A stretch of 59,891 bases of DNA, from positions 716,201-776,091 of the forward strand of contig NW_019091377.1 of the NCBI RefSeq assembly GCF_001949145.1, given 5' to 3'. Source of the DNA: Acanthaster planci. Its lineage: Eukaryota; Echinodermata; Asteroidea; Valvatida; Acanthasteridae. Position numbers and translations under genes: made by a program. The first letter of the stretch is position 1. Every line of letters starts with the position of its first letter. The notes under the pieces were generated by a model that was not told the DNA's origin, ran no database searches, and saw only the letters and a program-made list of their open reading frames with translations. Below, piece by piece: positions 9,042-24,000 of the stretch.

Positions 9042-12000
9042 GTATGTTCGCTTATATTGGTTGTGAATGCAGGCTAAAACACTGCAAACTTTAAAGAATA
9101 AGTTGGACTTGTCTCGTGCCGCATAACGAATCCATGCGTGCGTTTCGAATGCTGTGCGCTCAGCTCAGGAAAAACACCCAACATGGCCGAGACTAAGATC
9201 GAGCGGTCTGTTCTTGACACGGGTTTCTTGTTCTCGCGCTCGAATGGCGGGAACACGACTCAAGAACACTGTTCTCGGAACAGGATCACACACCACCTCC
9301 CCATCAGGGTTTTACAGGAACACACGGAAAAACTTATGAGATTTTGATTTTTGAATAGCTGCAAAAAGTGGAGAGGTGGCTTCCAAAGCCATAGACCATG
9401 TAGACAATGGAAAGTTTTGCAACATTAACATTAATTATTTTCCCAAACACAGACATGAATGTTCCTGTTTATATAGAAAAGAATTCAACCCATCCAAACC
9501 TTAACTCTCAAGTAACGTACATGGACGCTGCCATGTTGCATGTCGTTTGTTTCTACCCGGCGTTCAAGCGGCTGACCCACGAACAACAAATCGAACTGTT
9601 CGTGAGCATACGGGAACAAGCCGCCCGAACTCAGCCTAAGATTCACCATGTTCACTGGTGTTTTAATGTAATATATGCTTTGTTCTTCTATTTCTGCAGT
9701 GGTGACGACATCCTGAATCATGATGATAAATATGAAAACTTTTATTCCTGTTTTGTGGCCCTGTCTGCCCACTACATCACAGAGCATTCAACATTGTGTA
9801 AGTCAAAAATAGTCAAGTTAATTTATTTCATCGACTTTAGAATTTGTTGTTGAAGAAAAAAGTTAAAATGCATTTTGTTTATTTCAGGTTTTTGAGTGGA
9901 GGCCGTTAGAGCCTAAATTGCTTGTCACCTCACAGTCTCTCTTTGCAGATTCAATGTAGCCTAGGCTAAGTCCCAAACAGCCCTTGAAAAACAGGTTAGG
10001 CCCTGGGCTTTTCTGTTAGGCCTAACTTGAAGTCACCAAATTTAAATTTTTTTATTGGAACCCTTAATTTTGTTATCTTAAGTATTGAACGACAAGATTA
10101 TTCCGAAAATTGTGTTTTATCTTTTTGTTCAGATGGCATCTGTCTTATATTTCATCTTTTCCATTTGTACCAAATAATTTCTGAGCAAGACTTCTTGATA
10201 TAAATTCTTTTCGTACCCAAATTGTTGATTCTCATAATGCATTTCATATGCTTTCTGGGTGAGGCCTGTAGTAACAACAGGTGAACTTTTAACTTTCGAT
10301 TTTTACCTTGTATTTGTCTTCCTAGCCCCTGCTGCTGCACTTTTCTCAAATTTCATAATTTTCTGCCCAATTTTGGACCCAAAATACATGTTAATTTCAG
10401 CTTTCTACGTGTTTTTTTTTTCTTTTTTAAACAACCCAGTATCCAAGTCCATTGTCGGCCGCGTGGTCTCGTCCTGTCACACACTCATGGACCTGTGCCT
10501 GCAGCGGATGCTCAAGTACAAGCTGGCGTGCTCAGTCTCACAGGTAGCCCAGAAACCCATTGGGGCTGCAGGAGGAAGGATTTGGCTAATTAGTGAAAGG
10601 GGTGTGAAAATTAGAGTGGTTTAAACCCCTGAAGAATGTGCACAGATCCAGAACAAAGTATACCGGGAGAACTGAAGTTCTGAGCCAAAAACTGCCAATG
10701 TATTTCCTGTTTCTTTCAAAATTAATTAACCCTAACCCCCTAGGCTCCTGCACTAGAAAGCATACTGAACCTCACAAAATCCAACAGGTTCATGTACTTG
10801 TCTATGTTCTTGTACATGCAGGTTAGTGTACCAAACCTGATAAACTCCAACAGAATGAGCCCCTTGGAGTTTGAATGATGTGGTATGGATAGGTCTATTC
10901 GTTAAAGGATGACTTGCACTGAACAGTACCAAACCTGACAAAATCAAGCAAAATCAACAATTGGTACAGCAAGCCAGACACTGCACACAGTGACCCGTGT
11001 GTGTCCCAACTCACACAGAATCCAACACCATCTCCCTGGGCCTTTCATCCCAAGTCTCACAAAATTCAACAAGAAGTTCCTCGGGTACGGTACCAAACCT
11101 GCCAAAACCTCACAAAACCTGCTGTTGGAGTATGGCAGGTTTTGGGCAGTTAGGGTTAAACATCTGGAGAGCCCAAGGCAAAGAACTGAAAAGTTCTGTC
11201 GCTTATAAAAGGCTTATATGCGACCCAACCTAACAAAATGAGTCGCAATTTGCCAGAGCTTGTTTTTTAGTTGAAGACCTTTGAAGAAATCTTGCACAAC
11301 CGAAATCATTGGAAATCTTCAACTCTTTTTACTCACGTGATGTCGGTTGTCATCAGGACGTGAAAAGCTCAGATTGTTATTCCTAATGAAGACTAAAACT
11401 GAATCACTGGAAAAATGGCCTTAGGACTCATTTGGGGAACTGGTCACACATTGGTCCAATAACTCAGCATACTTAGCATCGATTCAACATTCAAACATTA
11501 GTAACAGTAGGAGTGTGGAACTGATGCACCAGTAATGTTAGCAGCTTCTCTGGAAATAATTTGATTTTTTTTGTTCGTTTAGCGGAACCTGATGTCACTG
11601 GTTGAGGGTCTCTGCACAGGCACCGGGCAGCTCCAACGGTCAAACATCGTCACGTTGACAGCCATGTTGAAAGCCGCCCAACTTCCGCCTTCAACAACCC
11701 CTACAGAAGAACCAGGTAGATAACTGTTTGGTAGAAATTCCTCCTGCATTCACCACCAGGGTGATTACCAAGGAGGATATATCAAACTCCTGGCTGCTTC
11801 TCATTATCAAGAGACTTGTTCATGCTGAAACTTGTTCAGTGCTAATATCCGATGAAGTTACAAACATCGTCAACAATTTTGAGAAGTAGACCTGCCAACT
11901 GAAGACTTTGACCTAAATTTTCTTTTCATTTTTTTACTACTTTACCAACATTAATCTTAAACATCTTCCAGTGTGCAGGATTTTGGTTTCGTGTATCCTT

Positions 12001-15000
12001 AAAAATCCTTCCAAACCTGCGATTGGATTTTGAAAGATCAGGGGAGGGCAAGGGTTTATCCAGATAATTTAAGACCTGAGTTTAGACCAGTGTTTTCCTT
12101 CTGCTCACTACTCAGAGTCAGAAGGCACAACGTCAACTACACTGGTGAAAATCAGCGACACCCGCCCGATATCACAAGCGGATTTCCTCAAGCAGTTGAT
12201 GTCAGCTTTTAGTGAGTCAACACCGCACTACAGCTCTTGCACTTCCCTGAAGACAGAAAAGGTTAGATTTGCAGGATTCTTTCGCCATGCTTAACTCCAG
12301 TAATGAGGGTAATTGTTCATGTTTTGCTTGGGTTTGATGAGTCTATCGCTTAACTAGGGTTGAAGAAAATTACTATAGAAATGTTTAGCTCTGGTTTATG
12401 AATTTAAATGTGTAACTGAGGTAAGTGAAATTGCTTAACTATGGCTTGTTAGCTTAATTAGCTTTAACTCAGATTAATGAGTTTAATTTAGTAATCTAAT
12501 GTTAATGAGTAATAAGGTTAAATGAAATGCTTGACTCAGACTTGTGAGTGAGTTTAAGAGCTTAACTTTAATTCAGGGGCCTTGAATTCTTAAACTTTAA
12601 ATTCCACTTATGTCCTTTAGATACTGCAATCTCTTTCCTCTTTTTGTCTTACAAAAACAGTTGGAAGACAAGTCAACTCCGACCAAGACTGACCCCAGCA
12701 GTGACATGCAGGCATACTTTGCCGCCCGGAACATTGATAACCTTCACGCGCTGCATGGCGCCGACATCCTCCTGGACGTTTGCCTCAATCTGCCGTTCTT
12801 GCAGCGCTACATCAATGCTTTCCGCGACGCAGCTAACGGCCTCCTTTTTGTGCTGCCCAGCACAGCAGCTGACGCCTCCTCCATGAAAGCTAGGTGAGTG
12901 GATTCTTCTACAGCCTGGCACTTTTGTGCGCATTCTTGGGAAATTTTGCCAACATCTGAAATAATCTGCCTAGAGCTAGGGCTAAGTTTTTGCCTGTTGA
13001 AAATACAAAAGCACATGCTGACAAAATGCATAGCCCTAGCTCTGCTGGCCCCTTCTGGACAAGGCGTATCCAGAGTGTAAGTAGGCCTTTGTCTAAAAGC
13101 TATGGCTATGGCTGGAAATAGCAAACACATGGAAGCCACTGGCTAGTGGCTGCAGCTACCTCCCATTGATACGCATGTTACTCAAGCCACAGCCAGTTGA
13201 TTTAGTCACAGCTTAGACTAGTACCTAATCCCTCCACTATATACTCACCTTCAAAGGAGGAGACAGGAACCAGTGTTCCATTCAGAGGTCTCACATCAAT
13301 ATTTCCTATGCGCGGTAATTACGTATTAACGTTTCGTTTCACTCTTTCTCCAGCTTTCCCTCACTCCTGAACGACATGACGATCGTGTCGCGCGTCCTAG
13401 CCCTGCCGACCCTCGAACCCATGACCCCAGACCACATGGAGAAGCTGACCACCGTGGTCATGAGCTGCCTGTTTGCAGCCGTCTCGGCCACCACCACCAG
13501 CACACTGCTTGCCCTGTCCAGTGGTCAGCCGGCCCGCAGTGGTCTGATGGTGTCCACTCCAGCTGCTGTAGCCAAAGACGAGGAGCAGGAGAACATAGCC
13601 TCACTCATTGTACAGAAGGGGGTAGGTGGAAATCTCTGGATTTAACATCTCGAAAAAAGAAATGTTCCTGTTCCCGCTTTAACATTCTTGTACAGAACTT
13701 TTAGAGTTCCTTTTAAGAATTTGGCGTGTTCCTAGTGAGAACGAGCCGTTTCCTGAGTTCAGCCTGCTAAGGCATTGACAAGTGTTCTCATTTGGGAACA
13801 TGTGTTGTGCCCATTTGAGAATCTGTGTTGTATCCATTTGGGAACATGTGCCCATTTGGGAACACACGTCATTCTCACTGGGGAACATGTGATGTTCCCG
13901 ATTGGAAAACGTGTTGTTCCTAGAAGGGACGTCAGATGTTCCCAACTAGCATAAGCAGTTTTTTCATTGGAATATTCTTTAGCATTTGACTTTCTTTGAT
14001 GTCCCCTAACCCTCCCAGATGCTGTAAATACCTCTCAAAAGTTACGGGGTAAATTTGCTTTTTTCTTTTTGTAGCTGAGTCTTTTCAAGGTCTTACAGAA
14101 TGCTGTCCAGCAGTCCACAAGAGCCGGCGGACACGTAAGACATCTTTGCTGTTCCTTGCATGACTGTCCAATCATGTTTCTGACCCAGTTTCATTAACCC
14201 CCTTTGGTTTTACAGCACAAATGTGCACAAATGCCCACAGTCACTGGTGACCATGTAGTTTCTATATGGAACTCAAACATTCACAGGTTCAGTGTGTACA
14301 CAGTTGGTTGCCAGCACAAAATGACCCAGGGTCTTTTGTGCAGTCCTCTTCACTGCATTTGGTTTACTGCACAATTATGCACATGAAACAGTGAAGCACA
14401 GTTGTTGGGCAGCATGAAAGTGCCATCTGATATTCCTGTGAGGGTCTGTTGGTGCAGCGCACAACACGACACGGCTGTGCTTCTTTGAGGTGTTTACCAA
14501 ATGACCCAAAGAGTGACTTCAGCATAGGAGGGTTAATGTGCTAAGATTGCCAGTCCCAGATCAAGCCAGTAATGATATCTATCATTGATGAGCAAATCTC
14601 CAACGACTACCTACTTACAAAACAGATTTATTACACCTCCGTTTTTGTACAGATTGCAGCGAAAAGTACATGAGGGACATTGAAAATGCACCAATAAATT
14701 ATCCTGAAAATTGCACTTGTAAAACTCAACTCTTCTGTGTTTGGAGTTTGTAGTGAGAGGATGAACCGGGCACATGGCATTCCACTCCCATCATGCATCA
14801 GTGATTATTCTTTCTCTTGATGTTGGTCAGGCCACATTGTTGCAGTGCTATTGGGTAAAACAACCTGGACTCGAAAGGTGGTGCGTTTTCATTGGCCTTC
14901 GGCGTAGCGAGCTCTTACATTTTACGCTCACCAGAGGAATGTCTTTTTTTACTTTGTCATTGGTAAATCATGTTCCAGGGCCACTTGTTGAGGCCTTGTA

Positions 15001-18000
15001 ACCATTCAGTTTTTTTTTTCCTTTTGTCCTTGCAACATTGATTAATCATGTTCAGGGGCCAATTGTACAGTCAAGGAAGCCAATTACTTCACTTCTATAT
15101 GCACTAATCTGCTACTGTTCTTTGTCATCATCCAATAAAAATCTCCCACAGAACTTGCAGAACCTGCACATGCTTGGGGCCTGGTGTATCCTGCGAGACC
15201 TGGACCGCATCCTCCATCTCAATGCCTCCTCGGTCCTCCCCGAGAAGCCCAAGGAGAAGGAGAAGGACATCCCCGGCAGCCAGAAGGGTGAGGCAAAACC
15301 TGGCCTGGGGAAAGCTAAAGAGGGCGCCGCAACAGCCGCGGGAAGACCAGGCTCGGCAAAAGCGTAAGACGTCTTTTTAGTTTTTCCGACCACCTTGTTT
15401 GTCTCGTAGTTAAGGTATGCAAAAAGGATTACAAAATATCTTCATTCGTTGTGACCTGTCTGTTACAGTGCTCAAGCTCCAATCTCAGTAGAATTGTTCT
15501 TGTACCTTGGGGAGTTGGGCTTAGAGTCTCACAGGTTGGGTCCTTTTCCTTAAGGAACGAGCAGTGTTCCAAGCATTGCCAACTTTAGCAGGCAGCTGCC
15601 AATTTCGAGAGCTGTGCATCATCTAAAAATTCCCAGGTGGAACTTAATCCAGCAACTGTTGCATTCTTTGAATTGTAGCAGCTCTTATGATGCACCAGGG
15701 GAGCCGAGGTTCTTGCCTTTTGAATGATATTTTGGGCATGCGACACGCAAATGCTTGTACCACAGCAGTGGGGAAACTGTAGACTTTGTGGAGTTAAGAC
15801 GGCTTGCTTATAGTCGTTCACTTCATGATCAGGGTCATGGGATTTCTTGTCCTCGGCAGAACTCAGAACATCAGCAGCCTGACAGTAGCCCTGTCATCTT
15901 GTGCCCTGTCTCTCCTGACTGCCTTACTAGAGGACCTCCACATCGAGGGCCTGTCCACGGTAGGTTGGCCCAAGAATTGAGTCATTAGCCTAAAAACTCC
16001 CTCCGACCAGCATCGCGAGGCTAAAATACCATCCCATATTCTGCATATCTGGCACAATTCCTTGATTACTTTCCAGAAGAGAGTTTCGGCAGCCTTTGCT
16101 CTTGCAGACACTTTTTAGTCTGCAATCTTTGCACAGCAGTAACACTTCGGGCACCTTCACTGGCCATGCATTATAAAGCTCTACAAGTGCTTCCATAGAA
16201 CTTTGCTTACCACAAAATGAACGGTGTCACATAACTTTGATGAAAGAGACTCACCTTTCAACAATGTATTTCTGTGAACATGGAATGCTGGGATGTTCAG
16301 TGCAGTCTGAGCATTCTTGGGAAAAACTCTATCAGTTCACTCGGATGGGATTCGAACCCACCACCTCCCAATATCAGTCAAGTTGTCCTTAACCAAGTGA
16401 CCCCTACACTTGCCAGCATTGGTTGCCTGGTATGAGTTGCAAGGGCTACAGATTGAATAACATTTACACCATCCCCAATCGCCCAATCTCTGTTCTCGAG
16501 CAGAAGATCAACACCAGTGACTCGGCCCCAGCTCGGCTGAGCATCCTGCCGCAGTACACAGCCTGGCAGCGAGTCTGCTGCATCATCGGCAACATACCCC
16601 TCACCAACTTGCTCATCAACCTCTTCACGTCATCCTACAAGAAGGTCGGTACTCAGGAATGCTTCTCAATATGTCTGGTAACCTGTGCCCCAGTGTTGCG
16701 ACCGTCCGTCTTGCGGCGGTCTTGTGTGGTCTTGTGAAGGTCGTAAGTGGTCTTGACTACAACACTGCTCTACCCCCTCCCGAGATAAATCCCAGAGTTC
16801 TCCATAACTCCATTATAGTGCAGGAACCATTCTGTGTACCTGAATTTTCAATGGTTATCAAGACCTTTTATAAAGTAAAGCAATTAGAATATACTCTCTA
16901 AAAATCTGTGAAAGTATAAGATAGGGTCAGAATTAATGTCAATGCTAACATCTGGAAGTAGGTTTGAAAAGTATTTTAGTTAATTCTTCCCAGTTGTGAA
17001 AGCGAGGATTCCTTAAAAGTGAACAAAAAACCCTGGAGAAACACAAGCAGATGAAGAAATCTTAGAGAGAGAGGACAAAAATAAAAACTTTTTTCCCACA
17101 AACTTAAGTCCTATTTCTGCTCCATTTCCAAGGCATGTATCACAGTCAGACAGCGGAAGAACTCCCTAGCCTCAGAAGGGGCCGACACCGAGAGCAACTC
17201 CCTCAATACAAACTATGGCGACGAATTTGGCAGCTCGGAAGAAAGCAGCGAAGGTAAAAACCAAAAAAAAAGAAAAATGCTAGGCCTGAGCAAAACTAAT
17301 TGCATTGGGTTTGTCCATGAGCAAGATATCTCGCAGCAATAGGAATGCTTTGCCATGCAGATATCACGGCTGCCAGTCACTGGAAGCACAAATCTTGGTT
17401 CTTTCCTTGGCAAAGTACAAAAACCAATCTGTTGTGTAGATTTTAAAAAGCTGTATTCATGTTAGGCAAGCCGACGAGGACTTAGCTGTCTTATTTTCTA
17501 AATTTTTTTTTTCAGCAAAAAGCATTTTTTTTCAGTGAAATGCATCTTTGCCCATGTTATTCCTCGTGTCAACAGCAAAAGGATTGGAGTGCAGCGTTTT
17601 CAGGAAGTTTGGCCATTGAGTTGAAAACTGGAACATTCTGGGTGCGTTTGCGAGGTTGCTCCTGTTAACATGAGTAGGATGCATGAGCATTACACTCGGG
17701 AACAGGAGTAGACTCCCCCTTTAGCGAAAGTATACTCTCATTGACCCTCGGGTCTCACTCCAGCCGTTCGAGCGCTCAGGAGTATACTCGTGTTAAAGCG
17801 AGTAGCTCACTCGAACGTACACTCTGAGTCCAACCTATGGAGCTGGCTCTTAATTTGAATAGAGATTAGCTGCAATCCCACATCATGACAATTTATTGTT
17901 ACAACTCCAAGTTGACAACTCAAATTTCCCTCAGTTGAAAGGATTCACTATCCCAATAAATACGATTCCCAGTCCCCAGTTGCCCAAAATCATTGCTATC

Positions 18001-21000
18001 CCAATTTTTTTTAACCATCATCAGTTTTGATAACATATTTCATTTATTAATTTACCAACCATGAAGCAGTTTGTTTTCAATGTATTCATTTTGAAGCTAA
18101 TACGTGTATCATCTTTATTAAGCTACGAGACATGGGTATCCAATTGAAGAATGTTTACTTTCACGGCTTTCTTTCGAATGGAGCTCTTTTTTAAAGCTGT
18201 TTTAGTTTTCTTTTGCATTTTGACAACTGGTTTGTATTAAATTCATTTCATATCCATGTCGTAATTTTAGTTGTTTGCACTCTTTTGTTTTCTTTTATAA
18301 GAAAAAATGTTTTGGTTCATGTTTTTCATCTGCACGTTTGGTTAATTTGGTTGAGTTATTTTGTTTGTGTTTTTTCGTTCACCAACTTCTTTCCAACCAC
18401 CCCACCCCATCTAGACGAGGATAGTGAGCCCATACTGGGACCCTGGTTTGAGGAGACCCTGACCCCCGACTCCGACCCCAAAGAGACGCCCCCTAACAAT
18501 CAAGGAACTCCTCCCCCAGTGCCAGGCGGGCCCAAGCCCGAGGCGGCGGCAGCGACCAAGAAGGAGGCGGAGAAGAGGGAGGACTCGCCCAGCCTGGCCG
18601 AGATACCCGATAAGGAGGAGCCTTCGCAGGTTGGTTGGTCTGTCTTGTTTGCTTGTCTGTCTGATTTGTGTGCAAGAGCGTCCTCGCTGGTGAGAAACAA
18701 TCGTAGCGAACACCAAAGGCAGTGTGTACCCGGTACCCACCAATGATGTGATGTATGAAAAAGCTGGTGTGCACACTGCACGCCAACAGCACATGCCCAA
18801 AGATGAAACGCATGCGAGGTCTATCCTATTGGCCGTATGCAGACCCATGTGCGTGCTTTGTTCTCTAATGACCCCGCTTTGTTGAAATACGGAGCGACCA
18901 AGTACAAACCTCTCAAGCCTACTGTGGACGTGTTAACAAAAGAGGTCCACACAATGCAGGTTGTATGAAGCTTGAGTAGACTAAGCCTGGTCCACACAAG
19001 GTTACCTCCCCCCTCTTGAAAACAGGTTAAGAGGCCTTTTAGGGTTTGGGTTATTGTTCGCAAAATGAAGAACAGTTGTGGAAATCATCAAAAATCTTGC
19101 TCGAAATTGTATTCACAGTTCAAGAAAATGAGTATATTCGCCGAGATTTCTTAACTACACGAAAACAAAGGAATGTCCACACTAGGTGGGTGACACCAAT
19201 TGGTCTGTTGCATGTAATGCATTGAAGGGAGATTATTGCTTGGTTCATTTTCCTGTCTGTACACAGAACCCACACTGACATTTTGAAACAGTCAGGTTTA
19301 TGGAATATCACTGTTGAAGTCCTTTATTTTCCTTCATTAATTTTGCCCTTTTCTGTTCGGACATCTGAAACTCCATCACATCATCCACATGAGGCACCAC
19401 ATTTCTAAAACCTGACTGGCCTGAACACGTTTTCTGTGGCAATTTGTGTCTTGATCCCTACTTTGTAAGTTTAGGGGTGTATTGGCTCAGGCTCTGCATC
19501 TGAAAGTCATGGCTGTGGCTAGATGTAGCACACGCAGCTATGGAAGCTAGTGGCTAGCGGCTGCAGCCACTCCCCATAGACACATGTATAACCGCCACAA
19601 TCAGTTAATTCCAACTTAAGAGAGTTTGCCAGAGATTGCCCTCTGCGGTTCATGCACTTGACCCAATATGTGAATAAAGAAGGTCCCTTTGTTCACCTCC
19701 GTTCTTTCCCACCAGTACCTGAAGCTAGCCTCGGATGTCTTGCAGTTTCTGACTGTTCACCTTCTCCACTCCAGTAATGGACTGATCCATTACTTCCCGA
19801 GGTAAGATCACAAACAGTCATCCATCGTCACAGTCGCACATCATTCCCTTGTCGTGTTTCTTCCTTTGAGAAAAGTCTTGTCTTGCTCAACTTCATCTTA
19901 ATCCAAACCAGTGACAGGGCTTAGCCCGTTTACATGCAGACTCTTTGGCCAATCAAATGGTGAAACAACTGACAGCGACCCAAGTTTGTCCACTGATGAA
20001 GGCCATGTCACAATTTAACTTATCAAACTCCTAAGATAGATTTCGGTCTCGGTATCTCGGGTTTACCTTAAACAAGAAAATTTTAGACAGAAATGGTTCT
20101 TTTAATAATCAAATGCAGCTGAAGTAGAACGTAGGGTGGTTGAAATGGACGCAAGAATAGTGACACCGACAATTGAAATCTGACTGACGGCTTTTGGAAG
20201 ATGTGACGCCAAAAAATTTTTACACCCTCTTCCACATGTTGTTTTTGCAGTCTGGCCTTCACAGAGACCCACATCGCTGGCATAGCCAGTGTCATCAAAG
20301 ACTTGGACAAAGGAACGGTCAAGACAGATGACGGTAAGCATCTCAGTCAGCTTGTGGGAAAACCACCCGTTGTAGAAGCTCGACTGCCGCGTCCGTTATT
20401 TTTTGTGAGAGAAGCCAAAGTTCCACGGACAACTGATCGTTAGAGAAATTGACTGCTTTAGTGCAATTCCACAAGCAGAATAAAAAGTCTCTTTTGCGGC
20501 GGCACAACGCTCGTGGGCTGGTGGTAAGGGCCTCTATCCATGGGGTAGCCATCTTGGTTTTCTACCATTCAAAGCAATGCAACCCAACTGAGGCTGGAAG
20601 CAAAAACAGTCTGTTCCCTTTTATCAGTATGTGAAGTTGTATTACTATTGCCCAAGGGGATACGAGGAACAAGACAAGCATGGCATCATGATAAGTGTCA
20701 ACTGGATTCCAATAGGGTGCTATGAATTGCCAAATGCCTGCCCGTCTCGCCTAAGCATGTACACGAGTGTTGCACCACCGCTGTGTCTCCCACGGTGTCT
20801 GTGATATGACAGTTGATCATTTTTTTTTATTTGTTCACTAGCGGTCTTGATGGATAACTTCTCAGCCGCCCTGCTCCATTTCATCCACACCCTGCTGGCC
20901 TCTGAGACTTTGCCAGGCAACTTTCAGGTACCCAAGCTCATCGGGAATACTTGGCGTAACTGACACAGGATAAAAATCACTCCCTGTTTCTGTTTATCAA

Positions 21001-24000
21001 GTGGAGAACAAGGGCTTCACGAGACAAAACTCTTCTGAAACCATGAAATCTGGCTTTTTGGCTGTGATTTTTTTTTTACTATTGTCAGTTCCATGATTTT
21101 TGACCCCAAGATTGTAGATTCTTTAGATGTTTTTGATCAATCAGGTTTGGTTTCTTTGAGCAAGAGACAAAGAAAAGGATTGACATACAAATGAACTCAT
21201 TTGTAATTTGAAATTTGAAGTTTGAAATATTCAAATACATAATTGTCATTATTGTTACAACCCGTCTGTTTGATGAAGAGTGGATTTCTTGTCTTCCTTC
21301 CATTTCAACCCCAAATGTCTATTTCTTTATTTCTTCCAGGATTCTCTCCTCAGCCACCTGGGCGTCTCCCCCACCGCCAAGGGTCCCTGGTCCCTCAACA
21401 TCCCTCCCCGCACGCTGGCGGTCCTGGCCCACGTCCTGCTGCAACAGCAGCAACAGCAGCAGAGGTCCCCCTCCAAGGGCCAGCAGGAGGCGGCCGTGCC
21501 GGGCTGCTACAACGTGCTGCAGCGGATCCTGGAGACGCTGAGAGACATGGCCATGAGAGGGGAACCGCTGACCGAATCTGAAGGTGAGAACGGAGAGGCA
21601 TTTCTTTGTAATTCGTCCATTTTTATCAACCTCTTGCTCTGTTGGCCAGTGACAGGCTCTGTAGGGAATTTGGCTGTGAAATGAAAACTGCGGATATGCT
21701 AGTCATTTTCAAGCAAGAAAGCCACTAGAAGGTTTGACTGTTTTTTATTGCAGATTTCAACGTTTTGACAGCAAAATTTCCTCAAAATTTGTTCTCTGTC
21801 TGCTGAATAGCCAGAGAGAGTTGTTGCTATCTTTTTAGCAAACGAAACGGTTGCACATTTTAGTAAGTGCTGACTCTTGTCGACTGTTGTGTCATTCCAT
21901 CCTCATTCAGAAGATCAATCCTGGCCTGACAGAGCTTTATCATAGGGCAGCCATCTTGTTTTTCTTGTACTGAAAGCAGTGTAACCAAACTTAAGCCGTG
22001 TCCGAAACGGGCTTCCAGAGCTACGGCTAGGTCTATTGTCTACGCGTCTCCATGCATTTCTAATGGAGTGAAGACCTAGACCTAGCTCTTGACAAGAGAT
22101 TCAGCCTGAGACTGAAAGGCAAAATAGTCTGTTTCCATTTATCAATAGGTGAAGTTGTATTACTTTTGTCATTTGGTACACAGGGGCTAGACAAAAATGG
22201 CAGCATCTTGATCATGGTCTATATACCCTTGTCTTTCAAACAGTCTTCTCCAAATCTGTTCTTTGCAATTTTAAACACTGAACAAATTTACGGTCTTGTG
22301 TCACCTTCCACAGATCTGAATGTGGAACATGCCCAGCTGCTCATGTTCATCTTTGAGAGCCTGCCGACTACGAAGAAAAAAGACATCCTCCTCCAAACAG
22401 CCTCGGCACTGTGCCAAGTATCAAGGTCAAGGTAGGGTCACTGATATAAATAGCTATGGTGTCATGAAACTGCAGCCATATGAGACAAAAGGTTGAAAAT
22501 CTGTCAGTGGTCAGACATCTGTGAGACATTTCACGGAACAGTTAAAAAAAAAAAAAAAAAAAACCCAAAAGGGCCAGCTTAATGATGCAGGGAAAAACTA
22601 CGAAGTGCAAAATACCTGAAATTGAAAAGTTTCCACCTGCATATTTAATATTTACTGCAAAATTTCAACAGGTCAGTTATGGTAACATTAAAACCAAAAG
22701 CAGAAACCTGAATCAAGAAAAAATACATGAAACACAACTAGGTTGTTATTACTGGATTAGCGCGAGTCAGAACAGTGCACTCATATGCATGAATCTTGAA
22801 CATGGAAACAGATTTGATTCCCAAAGTTTTTGGCCTAGCAGTATTATTAAAAAAGTTTGGTCAGGAGAAATTGAATGTCACGTACATTTCTATTGCAGCT
22901 ACATCAAGACCAAGTCCCCACTCGCCTTATGTCGTCTGCTTCTCATCTTTGAGTTCTTCGTCCACCACTTCTCCCAGGCTAGACCTTTCCTCTTTGAACA
23001 GGTGCGCTTTCTTCACACAGATTGCTCTAAGAACCACTGAACAGTTGAAATGTCCAAGCAGTCATAATGGCTTGCAGGCATATATCTGCCCTGGCTAGAT
23101 AGCGTGGTAATATGTGGCTCGGTGTGGATGAGCTGCACAAATGATGGCTCCCATGAACTTCAAGGCCTCTGTTCCGCCTGATTTCCTACAAATTTTGTAG
23201 AGACAGAGAGCTTTGCATTGCTTGCACGGTGATCGAACTCATTTAGTGCCCCTCTTCAGAAAACGTGCCCCCTCCCCCCAACTGGTCCCCAGTTCCACCA
23301 CTACGTCTTGAACTGTGGTCACGTTGTAAGCATCTCTTACAGTCAGAACTTTGCCCTGAGGAAATTGTGTTATTCTGTCATTGACAGCAGTTCAAGTGAA
23401 TTGTTGGATTTATTCAGCCACCTTGTAGCCGGCACTAGAAAGGCAGACACTGCACTCTCAAGCAAGAGGTCCTGGGTTCGATTCCACCCCAGGACAACGC
23501 TGACGTGGCCACCTCACAGGCTTTCAGAAAGTCGCTCTCTCAATTAATACCAGTCTCGATTTCTCTCTGCATCCATTTGAAACACCTTGTACCAATAGGT
23601 CCAGTGGAACATCTTCACCGTGCAGAGCACCGATCCAGCCCTCATGCTGTACCAGGAGGAGCGGGGTGGAATAGCCACCACCAAGTTCTACAACCCCTGC
23701 CGGGAAGTCGAGGAGAACTACCGCAAGGCCACCACAAGCGAGACAGGCACAGTCGAGACAGACAGTAAGCCAACATTCCTCCTTAATGCAACTCACAAAT
23801 GAAGTCTCCAAAAGGTCTAGTATAACGCATTATATTGTAGCAGTAACTTTGGAACTTCTTTAAATAGAGCATGTATTAAACCCGAGGGGGAAAGATATCT
23901 AGTGTTTGTACTGGTTCCTGCCTCTTCCTTTCAAATCCAAGAATACAGTACAGGAACTGGGACCAGTCCATGGGGCTCCTCTTGTAAAAACATCACCCTC

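Noticed and set aside
9407-9699. Upstream part of the open frame that runs into exon 2 as extra UBR4 coding sequence
   Set aside because: It has no match to the UBR4 N-terminus, and exon 1 joins exon 2 in phase at the ttctgcag acceptor.
16330-16435. tRNA gene on the minus strand
   Set aside because: It has A- and B-box-like words only; the stems do not pair, so it is a SINE remnant. The same holds for 23395-23500 and 53500-53575.
22582-23040. 152-residue open frame as an independent gene
   Set aside because: Its later part overlaps UBR4 exon 19 in another frame; the rest is intron with no known motif.
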